A stretch of 64,000 bases of DNA from assembly GCF_000346465.2 (NCBI RefSeq), contig NC_034012.1:14343119-14407118 (forward strand), in the 5' to 3' direction. The notes below the pieces were generated by a model. The model did no database searches, had not been told where the DNA came from, and saw only the letters and a program-made list of their open reading frames with translations. This document shows, piece by piece, positions 42,623-52,480 of the stretch. The stretch is from Prunus persica (Eukaryota > Streptophyta > Magnoliopsida > Rosales > Rosaceae). The position numbers and the translations under genes are program-made. Each line of letters begins with the position of its first letter. Position 1 is the stretch's first letter.

Positions 42623-43255
42623 CTAGGTTGTAGGTTCAGAAGACACCTCAGAAGATAATTGGTTAAATGGTACAGAAACTTCAGAAACGGGCATCAATAC
42701 ATCATTCTTCTCCCCCTGACCGGGTGACTGAGTTGTGGGTGAGAAGACCAACCGTGACCGGTCATCAAGACTGTCGTGCGTAGTTGCTGGAGTGGTATCT
42801 GACGAGTTGGTTAGTGCATCCTGAACTGTCAGATGACATAACGACTCCAAAGTAACGAATCCTTCTAGGTCAAACTGATCATCAACAGTATCTGGACTCA
42901 CATGTGCCTGAACGCCCCTAGAAAAATACATTTCTTCTTCTCGAAAAACCACATCCATAGTGATGTAGAGCTTCTGAATAGGGAGATGATAGCAGCGATA
43001 CCCTTTTTGATGTTGGGCATAGCCAATAAACACGCACTTGAGTGCTCGAGGCTCCAACTTGTTATGCTGATGTGTATAAATATGAACGAAAATTACACAT
43101 CCAAAAACTCGTGGCTCCAAATTGGGAGTGGAATCAAGGGCACAAAACTGATGAAGGGCTTGTAATGGTGTTTGGAAGTTCAAGACACTGGAGGGAACCT
43201 GATTAATAAGATACGCAGCAGAACACACTGCTTCTCCCCAAAAAGAACGAGGCAT
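42623..43255 (-). CDS. Copia-4 integrase C-terminus and linker
   Basis: It begins PRSFWGEAVCSAAYLINQV, typical after the integrase Glu, then FGCVIFVHIYTHQHNKLEP, LKCVFIGYAQHQKGYRCYH and YITMDVVFREEEMYF, followed by a Ser/Thr-rich linker. It ends at a TAG that is probably a recent mutation. Confidence 0.85.
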   Translation of the reverse strand: MPRSFWGEAVCSAAYLINQVPSSVLNFQTPLQALHQFCALDSTPNLEPRVFGCVIFVHIYTHQHNKLEPRALKCVFIGYAQHQKGYRCYHLPIQKLYITMDVVFREEEMYFSRGVQAHVSPDTVDDQFDLEGFVTLESLCHLTVQDALTNSSDTTPATTHDSLDDRSRLVFSPTTQSPGQGEKNDVLMPVSEVSVPFNQLSSEVSSEPTT

Positions 43256-43262
43256 TTAAGCA

Positions 43263-44348
43263 TCAAACAATGAAGCTCGAACCACTTCTAACAAATGACG
43301 ATTTTTGCTCTCCTGCTACCCCATTTTGCTGAGGAGTATATGGACATGTTCGTTGATGTTCAATTCCATGAGCTTCTAAAAACTGACAAAGATCATGATT
43401 CACAAATTCACCCTCATTATCAAAACGAAGGATCTTAATTTTTGCATGAAACTGAGTGTCTACCATCTTGTAAAACTGTTGAAATGTGGTACACACCTTC
43501 CCCTTGGTTTTTACGAGAGAAATCCCAGTCATACGTGTGCAATCATCAATAAAGGTAACAAACCAACGAGCACCTGAAGAAGTATAAATTGGAGCAGGAC
43601 CCCAAACATCAGAATGAACAATTGCAAAATGCACCGTACTTTTATTCATACTCAAAGGGAAGGAAACTCGATGGCTTTTTGCCAGTTCACAAACATCACA
43701 CTTAAAATCTGAAAGTTTACTAAACCATGAAGGAAATAACTTTTTAAGATATCCAAAGGAGGCATGACCCAACCGTCTATGCCACAACCAAATAAAATTC
43801 TGATTTTTCTCAGTCGAATCTCCACTAGTCTTGAAGGCTTGAGAAATCCAAGTCTCACCACTTGTTGCCAAATCCAGAAAATACAGCTTGCCCTTTCTAA
43901 TACCATAACCAATTATCTTCCTTGTGAGGATGTCCTGAAAAATACAACAATTTGGCCAAAACGTTAAAGTACAAAAAAGAGCATGAGTAATTTGCGCAAC
44001 ATATAGCAAATTAAAATCCAATAACGGCACAACAAGTACTGAATCCAGGTGTAACGAATCTGTAAAGGATAAAGAACCCTCTCCAACAATAGGAGAGGAA
44101 CTACCATTTGCATTGGATACTACCGACTGTGAAGATGGAGACAAAGATGTGATTTTATTTGAATCACATGTCATATGATCAGAGGCACCTGAATCAATAA
44201 TCCAGACATTACTGGTGGGTGAGGTGGAAGAAACATTCAATGCAGAAGGGGGGTCTCTTACAGGGGGTCTCTGGAGTAGCAGAGGCTTGGAGTGCCTTAT
44301 GACCATTTCTTTTATTCTTAGAATGATCCCACCAAGATGGAAACCCAA
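43263..44348 (-). CDS. Copia-4 protease and integrase core
   Basis: Protease motif WIIDSGASDHMT (catalytic Asp kept) lies at residues 48-59. The zinc site is HRRLGHASFGYL ... CDVCELAKSHR. Integrase core: IVHSDVWGPAP and ILRFDNEGEF, then TPQQNGVAG. After that the expected AERKNRHLLE stretch with the third catalytic residue is scrambled by a small indel near 43310, giving GEQKSSFVRS. So the core is broken at its Glu in an otherwise young element. Confidence 0.88.
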   Translation of the reverse strand: MGFHLGGIILRIKEMVIRHSKPLLLQRPPVRDPPSALNVSSTSPTSNVWIIDSGASDHMTCDSNKITSLSPSSQSVVSNANGSSSPIVGEGSLSFTDSLHLDSVLVVPLLDFNLLYVAQITHALFCTLTFWPNCCIFQDILTRKIIGYGIRKGKLYFLDLATSGETWISQAFKTSGDSTEKNQNFIWLWHRRLGHASFGYLKKLFPSWFSKLSDFKCDVCELAKSHRVSFPLSMNKSTVHFAIVHSDVWGPAPIYTSSGARWFVTFIDDCTRMTGISLVKTKGKVCTTFQQFYKMVDTQFHAKIKILRFDNEGEFVNHDLCQFLEAHGIEHQRTCPYTPQQNGVAGEQKSSFVRSGSSFIV

Positions 44349-45264
44349 CTAATTCATAACAATGTTCACGAGTGTGCTTTGAACCACCACAATGAGTGCA
44401 CTTGAAAACTGGTTTGTCCTTCACCCCTTGGGTCGAGGAACTCCCATGAGATGAAGGTGGTCCTTTGGAATGTTGAGCCACCATGACAGTAGCATCAAGA
44501 GAGGCGGCAGCACCAGTAAAATTGGCGCGTTGTTGTGCATCACGGCGAACATAAGTAAAACTTTGGTCAAAATCCAATTTAGGTTCCTTGCGGAGGATTT
44601 CACTACGGACTTGATCAAATTCGGGATCCAATCCAGAAAGAAAAATATGAACTCGAAGACGGTCAAGTTTTTTTTGGTATGTATCAGTGTCAGCAGCGCA
44701 CACCATAGATGGGGGGTCGCGATGATCCAATTCCTGAAAAAGACTCTGAAGCATGCTATAATATTTGGAAACAGGTTGTCCATTCTGTTTGAGGGTAAAT
44801 GCCTTCCTGTTCAATTCGTAAACTTGAAATTCGTCGGATCCATCATAGAAAACTTTCTTGACAGCAACCCAAATCTCCTTGGCAATGCGAAGACGAATAA
44901 AGCAGCCCATCAACTCAGGGGACATAGAATCAATTAACCAACCTTTGACTCGTAGATTTTCAGTGGTCCACGCATCAAAAGTAGGAGTAGATTCGGCTGG
45001 CACAGAAATAGAGCCAGTAAGATAGCCTAACTTTCCACGGGTAGCAATTCGAATTTCCATGAGTTGAGACCAAAGAGCATAATTGGTCTCATTGAGAATA
45101 ACTCCTATAGGCAACGCAGAATTATCATTCTGGATGGTGACAATCTGTGGAACCGACGAAGTTGGAGGTTGTGCAGCGGAAGTCGAAGAACTATCCGGGA
45201 GAACAAGGGAAGCCTCGGGTATTGTCATCGCAGCGGAAATTGATGGTGTGGAAGTATGACTCAA
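44209..45264 (-). CDS. Copia-4 Gag (UBN2-type) with zinc knuckle
   Basis: A 351-residue frame starts about 95 bp inside the primer site. It contains LNETNYALWSQLMEIRIATR, GWLIDSMSPELMGCFIRL, LNRKAFTLKQNGQPVSKYY and a CCHC knuckle CTHCGGSKHTREHCYELVGF near residues 284-303. It overlaps the protease frame by 140 bp in a different phase. A Copia polyprotein is normally one frame, so a frameshift separates the two. Confidence 0.88.
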   Translation of the reverse strand: MSHTSTPSISAAMTIPEASLVLPDSSSTSAAQPPTSSVPQIVTIQNDNSALPIGVILNETNYALWSQLMEIRIATRGKLGYLTGSISVPAESTPTFDAWTTENLRVKGWLIDSMSPELMGCFIRLRIAKEIWVAVKKVFYDGSDEFQVYELNRKAFTLKQNGQPVSKYYSMLQSLFQELDHRDPPSMVCAADTDTYQKKLDRLRVHIFLSGLDPEFDQVRSEILRKEPKLDFDQSFTYVRRDAQQRANFTGAAASLDATVMVAQHSKGPPSSHGSSSTQGVKDKPVFKCTHCGGSKHTREHCYELVGFPSWWDHSKNKRNGHKALQASATPETPCKRPPFCIECFFHLTHQ

Positions 45265-45370
45265 TATATGTGGAGGATGGATGAAAAACTTATGAACTCA
45301 ATATAGGTTTGAATTCAATTAGAGGGTTTGGGATAAACAAGAAATCACCAGATCGGTGGCTCTGATACCA

Positions 45371-45564
45371 AGTAGAAATATATGTTTAGGTAAAACTGAT
45401 ACTTTCTATTCATCTCCATAATGAGCTATTTATATGTTTACATAGGGTTTTACAGGTTTAACAAGGAAATAAAATAAACTAGGAAACAAAGTCCTAATTG
45501 TACAAGAATTAGTCAACTACACTAATTAGGAAATCACTTTCCTGAATTCACGCACACGCCAACA
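45371..45564 (-). repeat. 5' LTR of Copia-4
   Basis: 194 bp, one mismatch to the 3' LTR. Confidence 0.95.
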
Positions 45565-45910
45565 TTCCGCACCCTTTCACTTTCAAACTGGGTCGATTTG
45601 TTGAGACTGAAGCTCGAAGCATTCTTTGGCTTGCCCTTTTCAAATGCCCTGCAAATTTGCGTGCTGGCTCATAGCAACAAACTCTATGCGACCCAACCAT
45701 GAAGTTTTTAAAGTTTTGAAGAACCATGCGATTTTCAAGATGGCCATAAGAGGTATTAATATGGAAAAACGTCTCTTCCATTTCCGAACTCTGCTCAAGA
45801 ATATCGAAAAAAACAAAAAGGGCAACTCCCATCCACAAAGAATTACTATCTTCTGGATCTGATAGTTGGATTGTTAAAGAAGTCCCACTCAACGGTTGGG
45901 TCACGGTCAA
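45565..45910 (-). pseudogene. C-JID/PL module 1, N-terminal part, unit 3
   Basis: The frame reads VTQPLSGTSLTIQLSDPEDS, NSLWMGVALFVFFDILEQS, EETFFHINTSYGHLENRM, GSHRVCCYEPARKFAGHL and RPSLKVKGCG, matching the C-JID order with WMGxAL and KxCG. It is interrupted by Copia-4 right after the CG. No LRR, NB-ARC or TIR sequence was found upstream (beyond 45910). Confidence 0.75.
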
Positions 45911-46639
45911 GACACGACAGGGACTAGTTTGAAATTTTGAAAATAAAAGCTAGGTCTATACGTAATTTTTGAAACTTGGGTGGACTGATTTGAAATATTT
46001 TTTAAGCTTAAAGTGGAAAAAGACTTTTTAAAACCTAAGTCTCACCTTTTCTGCTGCCAGACTTCATTGCCTCCGTCACAGCTCTTCCCCTCCCTTTCTC
46101 CTGGTTTTGCACAAGATAAGTCTCTTTACAATTTTTTTTCTCTATTTTCAAATGCATTTATTTATGTTATCTTCTTTTTTTTCATAATTATTTATGCATT
46201 CCATTTTCTTTTCTTATCTCCCTCCACATCAGTAGAAGAGTTGGACTTGGTGATGAGGTGACAATTCTTTCTTCCTTTTTTTTTTCTTTTTCTTTTTTTT
46301 TGAAGAGAAACAAATAATAAAAAGAAATCGTGGCCAAGAAGGTAAGAGTTGGATGTGGGATATGTTGGTGGGGATGAATTTGATAATATGAACTTGAAAA
46401 ATGTAGGTATGCTTGAAATTGCAAACCTTTCACTTGATGAACCAGAACGGCGTGTTATTTTCTAATAACAACAACAATGAAGACATAGATGCTTGAAGAA
46501 GATTGAGAGTTAGATCATTTATGTTTTATTTTGTGGTATATTAATTATCATGTATGGATGATGAACATGAGTTATTTGTTTTGTTTTATGGAATTATGTG
46601 ACATTGAAGTATTGAGCATAAATTATTATTTTAATTGCC
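45911..46639. other. transposon-like remnant, possibly hAT
   Basis: Leader-like CT-rich sequence (46040-46130) and a short frame ending MLEIANLSLDEPERRVIF (about 46410-46463) recall a 3' gene end. With the GTGTCC array that follows, an old hAT-like transposon is possible. No catalytic motif was seen. Confidence 0.3.
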
Positions 46640-46735
46640 GTGTCCTAGCCGTACCCGTGTCCTAATTTTTTGAGATTTTTTCGTGTCGCCGTGTCACGTT
46701 CCTGTGTCCCCATACCCATGTCCCTGCAACATAGG
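46640..46735. repeat. GTGTCC-rich subterminal array
   Basis: Repeated CCGTGTCC / CGTGTCGCCGTGTC / CCCATGTCC hexamer-like units end in CTGCAACATAGG. It resembles transposon subterminal repeats; assignment to hAT is a guess. Confidence 0.4.
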
Positions 46736-46739
46736 ATAT

Positions 46740-47434
46740 AAGTATGATGCATGTACGTCAAATTTCTACTATATCACATAAATGAATTAGATAAGTAATA
46801 TATTGAAAAAAGAAAAAAATATATATTAACACATAACATGCATGTATTATGGCTTCAACTTTTATGGAACATCGAATTACAGTTGCGAATAATTAGATAG
46901 AAAAATAAAATAGCTTACTTACAGTCTAAGGATGAAGAGAATTCTTAAAATGGGGATTATCGGATAAAGGGAGAAATTAAGGTTACATATATATATAAAT
47001 GAAGTCGTTTCATTATAACAAACCCTAAACGAAAATTCCATGCAAACTCTTCTTCTTTCTCAAGCAATTGCTTAGAGAATACACATTGGTGCCTCGTCTG
47101 CCTCACCACGCCTTGCAATGTCTTGTCACGCCTTGCCACTCCTCACCGCACTAAACATGCAACTTGCTAAACCGCAAACCACCTTAGGCGATTTTCTGCC
47201 TCTTCACTCTGACGCACACGTCGACATGCGCGAAAGCATGCTTTTGGAAACACTGGTCACAAGCACACCACAATCCGATCAAATATAAAAAATAGGCTTT
47301 AAAATTCGAGCCCATATTGGAAATACAATCAATAGATGCTGATCATGTTACACATGATCAAATATTATATTGCCAGGTGTTACAAAAAAATATTAATACT
47401 AGGTTCTTCTTTTCGTTGACATTATAGTGAAACA
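46740..47434. other. intergenic, no gene recognised
   Basis: AT-rich sequence with a Cys/Thr-type CACGCC repeat at about 47100-47160. No conserved frame or element ends. Confidence 0.4.
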
Positions 47435-48143
47435 TTTGATGAGTTGCTCATGCTACACATGATCAATATTAAATTGCTCATACAAAGTATTAGTAGTGGA
47501 GTTTCTTTTCATTGATATTATATAATGAAAATTTTGACGAGGGAGTTGTTATTACTAGTTATGCGCAATCCACTTTTATATTACTTTCTCTAGCGCCATG
47601 CTTTACCTTCTTTTCTTTTCTTTTTTTTTTTTTGTACTTTGTTTCGAGCAGATGCTTTTATAAAATAGTATAAAGGATAGCAAAATAATAAGAAACTCAA
47701 ATGTGAGAGGCAGACATAATAGCGTAGTCTTTAAAAAATATTTGCAGCATGAACCAAATACAAGGCAACAAAAGAAAAGAAAAAAGAGGAATTTTGGACA
47801 CCACTTCAATCGATCGCACCAAACAGTAGTCCAGCGACTGAAACACCCTATAGAAGAAAAACTTCAATTTTGAGACCTTCAAGATCTGGGAAGGAAACAT
47901 GACATACTCACAGGCAAGCATCTATACGCACCTTTCAAAGAAATTGCAACCCATAGATTTGGATCAAGCTAGTTGGCTATGACAATGAATCCGTCACAAT
48001 AACTTCAAGCTTAATTATCTGTTAATTGATTTTTATGTGAGACCAATGTGTTACGTATATTAGAGCAAGTCCAATGTGTTAATTGATTTTTTGACTCTCA
48101 TCAAATACATACATTCAATGATTCCCTAGCTTTAATTAATATA

Positions 48144-48410
48144 GGGTTTTTATCACAAATGATTCTTGAGGTTTGCGAAATTATCAATTTTAGTTTTTTT
48201 TTTCCTGACTTTATTGGTCTTTTATGTTACCTTTAACACATCAATTTAGTCATGCCATTAGGTTCAGTCTATTAGATTGCTGATATGGATTAAACAATAT
48301 TTTTAAAAATTAAAAAATTATTAAAAATTGAAAAAAAAAAATATTAGAAAACAAAAAAAAAATCTGGCTAGGGGATGGGGGATGGGTCTTGGGGTGGGGC
48401 TGGGTCTGGG
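48144..48410 (+). mobile_element. MULE, left fragment
   Basis: It follows ATTAATATA (48135-48143) and starts GGGTTTTTATCACAAATG, the same insertion as the complete element at 61764-62614. The right arm and second TSD copy are deleted. Confidence 0.75.
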
Positions 48411-48520
48411 TGACCAAGTCACTGGTCACTAAGAGCGTAGGATCAGTGACCAAATAATGTTTGTTGACCACAATGAATTTCTTTTACACATTTATTTCCA
48501 CCTTTTAATCACACCAATAT

Positions 48521-48675
48521 TTAAGATGGGAGTTGATTTTCTCACTCCTCTTTTATCCTCTTACACTCCTCTTTTCTCCACTTACACTTCCTTTTTTGTT
48601 ATAGTAAAAACTATTAAAAAAACAAAAAGGAGTGTAAGTAGACAAAAGAGGAATGAGAAAATCACCACCTTATAA
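48521..48675. mobile_element. MITE, about 150 bp, long inverted repeats
   Basis: Arms GATTTTCTCACTCCTCTTTT and (inverted) GATTTTCTCATTCCTCTTTT, each continuing into CTTACACTCC, make a hairpin of about 45 bp per arm. The paralogous site at 63378-63391 (CAATATTGAGATTAAG) has no insert. The exact TSD is unclear. Confidence 0.75.
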
Positions 48676-49435
48676 GATAAGTAGTGATCCATTTTAGTTG
48701 CTTGCTTTTAAACCAAAACAATGCCGTTCTATTTTTAGTGACCAGGAATGAAATCAAGAACAGAATTTGCCTCTATACAATGGGGAGGGGAGGGGGCTGT
48801 TGCCTCACCTTTACAAAGTTCTTAGAATGAATGGATATATACAAGGCATCTTTTTATTGTTTATCAACAATAACCAAGAAAAAAATTATATCTATTATTG
48901 TTTATCAGGAATCTGATGAAAGATGATACCACAGAAAAGGAATGTTCTAGTAACTATACCGACTGTCCGTCACATTAATATAAATAAAATATCTCTAGCA
49001 GACAAAATAATCCCAAAGACTTACCTTTGAACTTCTCCCAAATGAAACTAGCCACCGCAAACTCCACTGGTACACTTATTGGAGCAAGAAGGCGCAATCT
49101 GTTAGTTCCAGAATTCCAAAACACATATCAACATACCACAAAACACAACAAAGCCCCAATAACAACATTCATATTGTAATTCACTAAATTCCCAAAAGAA
49201 AAAAATCCCCCACTTCACTGAATCACTGTTTTTGCTCACACACCAACCCAGGAACAAAAGTTAGGTGGTCAAGAACATCAAAATAGTCCAGGCATATGAG
49301 ATCAAGTTAAAGTTACAGATCGAATTCTATAATTTTAATTCTAATCTCAAGTCATACTAAATTATCATAATAATGGACCAGAAATCTTACATGGCTGTGC
49401 CCTGAGCAGTCCTACATTGCGAAAATACATTGGAT

Positions 49436-49640
49436 CCTTGTACTGTGAAGTGTGTGTTTTTATTGGTTATCACCCTCATCAGAAGGGTTATCGGTGTTTT
49501 CAACTGCCTACTCGGCATTTTTATGTTACTATGGATGTTATATTTTCTGAGGATGGGATGTATTTTGCTCGTCCAGTTTCCCTTTCTCCTTTTATAGGGG
49601 AAAGTAGTGTTAAAGAGTTGGAGTGGATGGAGATATTTTA
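49436..49640 (+). pseudogene. Copia polyprotein fragment
   Basis: The plus-strand frame reads VFIGYHPHQKGYRCFQLP and FYVTMDVIFSEDGMYFA, the conserved segment after Copia integrase. No LTR or other domain adjoins, so this is an isolated fragment. Confidence 0.8.
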
Positions 49641-50794
49641 GGATAACATTGAGGTTAATTGGCCCACATAACCGGCCTGTACAACACCGACCAATCGCTC
49701 TTCCTGCAGCTGAACTAGTCGGCGTCGCCCCTCTGGCAGCTGAACCAGTCAATATCAAGAGAAGGGGAGGTTTTGGTAGAGTAGGGGCCAGCGAAGGGGA
49801 GGTCTTGGCGGAGTAGGTGACTGTGTGGGTGTTGTGCTTGGGCTTGGGAGAAGAGAGACAAAGGGAGGTTGGGTATCTTGAGAAGTTTTGTGGTGAGAGG
49901 GTGGTTGCTGGCCAGGTGATGTTGGGCAGTGGCTTGTTGGGTGATGTTGGAGTGGTGAGGGTGAGGGTAGCTTTAGGTTGGGTGGTGGTTGTGGTTTGAT
50001 GGTGAAGTTTGGGAGGGGGAGGGGACGGGAGAGAAAGGGAGAAGAAGAGAGTTTTTAATTTTAATTTTTATAAATTAATTTTTTCATTTTGTATTGTTTA
50101 TTTTTAAAAGGAATGAATTTTTTAATAATTTGATCGAATCGGTTCTCCACAAGTAACGGAGCAGACATGAGAGATTGTCCTTGAATTGCTTCAAATATAA
50201 ATCACAGGGACAAAATTGACCAAATTGAAACAACAAGAACCAAAGTGGTAAAAATGGCAAACTGCAAAGACTAGAAGTGACTTTTTGCCTTGTTTTTATT
50301 GTGTTAGTTTGTTTTCCTCTTGAAATTGGTGCTTTAGATGTCATGTTGATGTTTTTAATTGTACTGTTGAAGTTTATCATTAATAAAATAAAATAAAAGT
50401 CATATACTAGCGATGTTTGAAATTGATTCTAATAACACATAGACCTGTTAGCGATGTATGAAACAGATTCTAGCCAAGTCATAGACGCTGATTCTAATGA
50501 AGTGGATCTCAAGATCCACTTTATTAGAACCATGACATTTTCCTTTTGGCCCTCTCTAAGATTGTTATTGATGACACAAATTAGAAAAGGGAATTGTGAG
50601 GATAGATTTCAAAAGGAAATCAGCACACAAACAAATTAAACTTCAATTGCTAGACATTTTGACACTATGATCATTATGTAGAGTACATAGATAAACCTTA
50701 ATTAAAACCAGGCTTTATAATTGAGAGTTCATTAGACAACTCAACCAAATGACCTTTTATTGACATACAAAAATATAGTAGTACTATGACGACC
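49641..50794. other. G-rich block and AT-rich flank, no gene recognised
   Basis: 49750-50050 is G/GT-rich and resembles the low-complexity interior of the MULE at 61920-62300. 50100-50390 ends with a stretch (AGAACCAAAGTGG, GACTAGAAGTGAC) reminiscent of MULE arms. Boundaries are not resolved. Confidence 0.35.
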
Positions 50795-50987
50795 ACGCGT
50801 TATCTTATTCTTTGTTTCAGTCTCAGCAGTTTCATGTCCTGGTTTTTCATTGTGGCCATGGTCTCGACCATGTCTATTCCCTCCTCAACTGTAGGGGTCA
50901 TGCTCACTTTAGAGACGTACCTTTTTCTTCCACGGTTGTAGTTGTTGCGTCCATAGTTACCTTGTCCTCCTTATCCAACTTTCTCGT

Positions 50988-51283
50988 AGATATATACTAT
51001 ATATATAAAGCAAAAGGAAGAGAATGGTAAAACATTCAAAATACTAGAAAATGCCCTTGGTTAATGCAAACTTTAAGAATTGAAATAATTAATTAAATAA
51101 GGATAATATGGTAAATTCACACTTTTCATATTAAGAAAAATTAAAATTAGAAGAAAAAATAAGATATGCATCCTATTTTTATGAAACACGACTACCTATT
51201 ATTTTTTTTAATTCTAAAATAAATTTTAAATTTTTATTAAAAAAGGCATCTAGCAAGCGCGGAAACGCATGTAAAGAGGCTAG
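50988..51283 (+). mobile_element. non-autonomous Helitron-like element
   Basis: The inverted counterpart of 756-1046: TATATACTATATATATAAAGCAAAAGG start and ...GAGGCTAG|T end, with a GC hairpin (GCGCGGAAACGC) about 25 bp before the end. The 5' TC is mutated, so the start is approximate. Confidence 0.6.
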
Positions 51284-51563
51284 TTATTCATAAAGAAAGA
51301 ATTGCACCAAAAAAAGAAAAAGAAAAGGGGTCGAATGTCACTTAACAGAACCTTATTGTTCAGTTTGCATTCTGTAAGGAGCAAAGCATACAATATTCAA
51401 AATTACTAAACATCCACATGTTCCTAATCATAAGAAGTTCTCTTCTGACCATGATATCTCTCATGTACATCTTTTATTATGTGAGAGGTCACTTAAATAA
51501 GGTTATTTGAACATATATATATATAGAAGCACATATATAAGATATTCGTATTAATAAAAAATA

Positions 51564-52328
51564 GGCTTATTATCACAAAACGTCCTTAAGGTTTACAAAA
51601 CTATCAGATTGCATCCTTAAAGGTTTTTTGTGTCACTCATGGTCCTCAAGGTTAGTATGTGCAATCACAAATGATCCCTGCCATTAGGTTCCGTCAAAAA
51701 CTCCGTTAGTTTGCTGACGTGGCATACATATATATCACAAAACATCCCTGAGGTTCACACATCTATCACAAATGGTCCCTACAAATTTTTTTATTTTTTA
51801 ATTTAAAATTCATAAAATTTTGGTTTTCTTTTTAAAATTATTTATAAATGAAAAAACCATTTATAGAAGGATTTTAATCTTGAGGACTATTTATGAACCC
51901 TAAACCCTTAGTTTTTTCATTTTTAAATTTTAAATTATTTTAAAAAAACTCCATTAGTTTGTTGAAGTGGCATATATATGGAGCCCACATCTACAATAAT
52001 ATAGTGTCACATGTATTTAAAATATAATATATTTTTTAAAATAATTTAAATTCATAAAATTTTAAAAAGAAAACAAAAATGTTATCAATTTTAAATTAAA
52101 AAAATTTCGTAAGGACCATTTGTGATAGGTGTGTGAACCTCAGGGATGTTTTGTGATATATATATATGTCACGTCAACAAACTAACAGAGTTTTTGACGG
52201 AACCTAACGGTAAGGACCATTTGTGATCATGCATACTAATCTTGAGGACCACGAATGACAAAAAAAAAAAATTAAGGATGCAATCTGATAGTTTCGTAAA
52301 CCTTAGGGACGTTTTGTGATAATAAGCC
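51564..52328. mobile_element. Mutator-like foldback element, 765 bp, TSD TAAAAAATA
   Basis: Ends GGCTTATTATCACAAAACGT and its inverse, with arms of roughly 250 bp around a spacer. The 9-bp direct repeat TAAAAAATA stands at 51555-51563 and 52329-52337. A 9-bp duplication with long inverted arms is typical of MULEs. Non-coding. Confidence 0.9.
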
Positions 52329-52365
52329 TAAAAAATAATAAAAATAAAAGAAGACATATATATAT

Positions 52366-52480
52366 ATAGTCCCTTTTATTCAAGGATTTCTCAAATAATT
52401 TTATTTGAGGGACATTTTTTAGGGAATAAAATGCGGAGTGAGCCCTACAAGAGTGTCCCTCAATGAAAGCTCTAGTGTGT
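52366..52480. mobile_element. short MITE-like palindrome
   Basis: AGTCCCTTTTATTCAAGGA and the inverse of TCAATGAAAGCTCT frame a core TCAAATAATTTTATTTGAGGG. A related piece lies at about 19250-19310. TSD not established. Confidence 0.4.

Larger units (their letters stand above)
38230..45564 (-). mobile_element. Copia LTR retrotransposon (Copia-4), young, TSD TTCCG, with nested solo LTR
   Basis: The 194-bp LTRs at 38230-38423 and 45371-45564 differ at a single base (GAGTT/GAGCT). TTCCG occurs at 38225-38229 and 45565-45569. The primer site TGGTATCAGAGCC adjoins the 5' LTR (45358-45370) and the purine tract complement CTCCCTCTCAAG the 3' LTR. Without the nested solo LTR the element is about 4.93 kb, normal for Copia. 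It interrupts PL module 1 within the CGIHLIS stretch. Unusually, the LTR ends read TG...CT rather than TG...CA. Confidence 0.95.
47435..49310 (+). repeat. duplicated block, left copy
   Basis: Aligned in direct orientation with 61050-64000. Shared landmarks include GAGTTGCTCA, TATGCGCAATCCAC, GGGGATGGGGGATGGG and CAATGGGGAGGGGAG. The left copy lacks the right half of a MULE and adjacent DNA (about 62010-63220 of the other copy) and has an extra MITE. Confidence 0.85.

Noticed and set aside
35330..45910. A complete TNL resistance gene
   Set aside because: Only post-LRR modules were found. No TIR, P-loop, NB-ARC or LRR motif is visible on either strand, and most modules carry stops.
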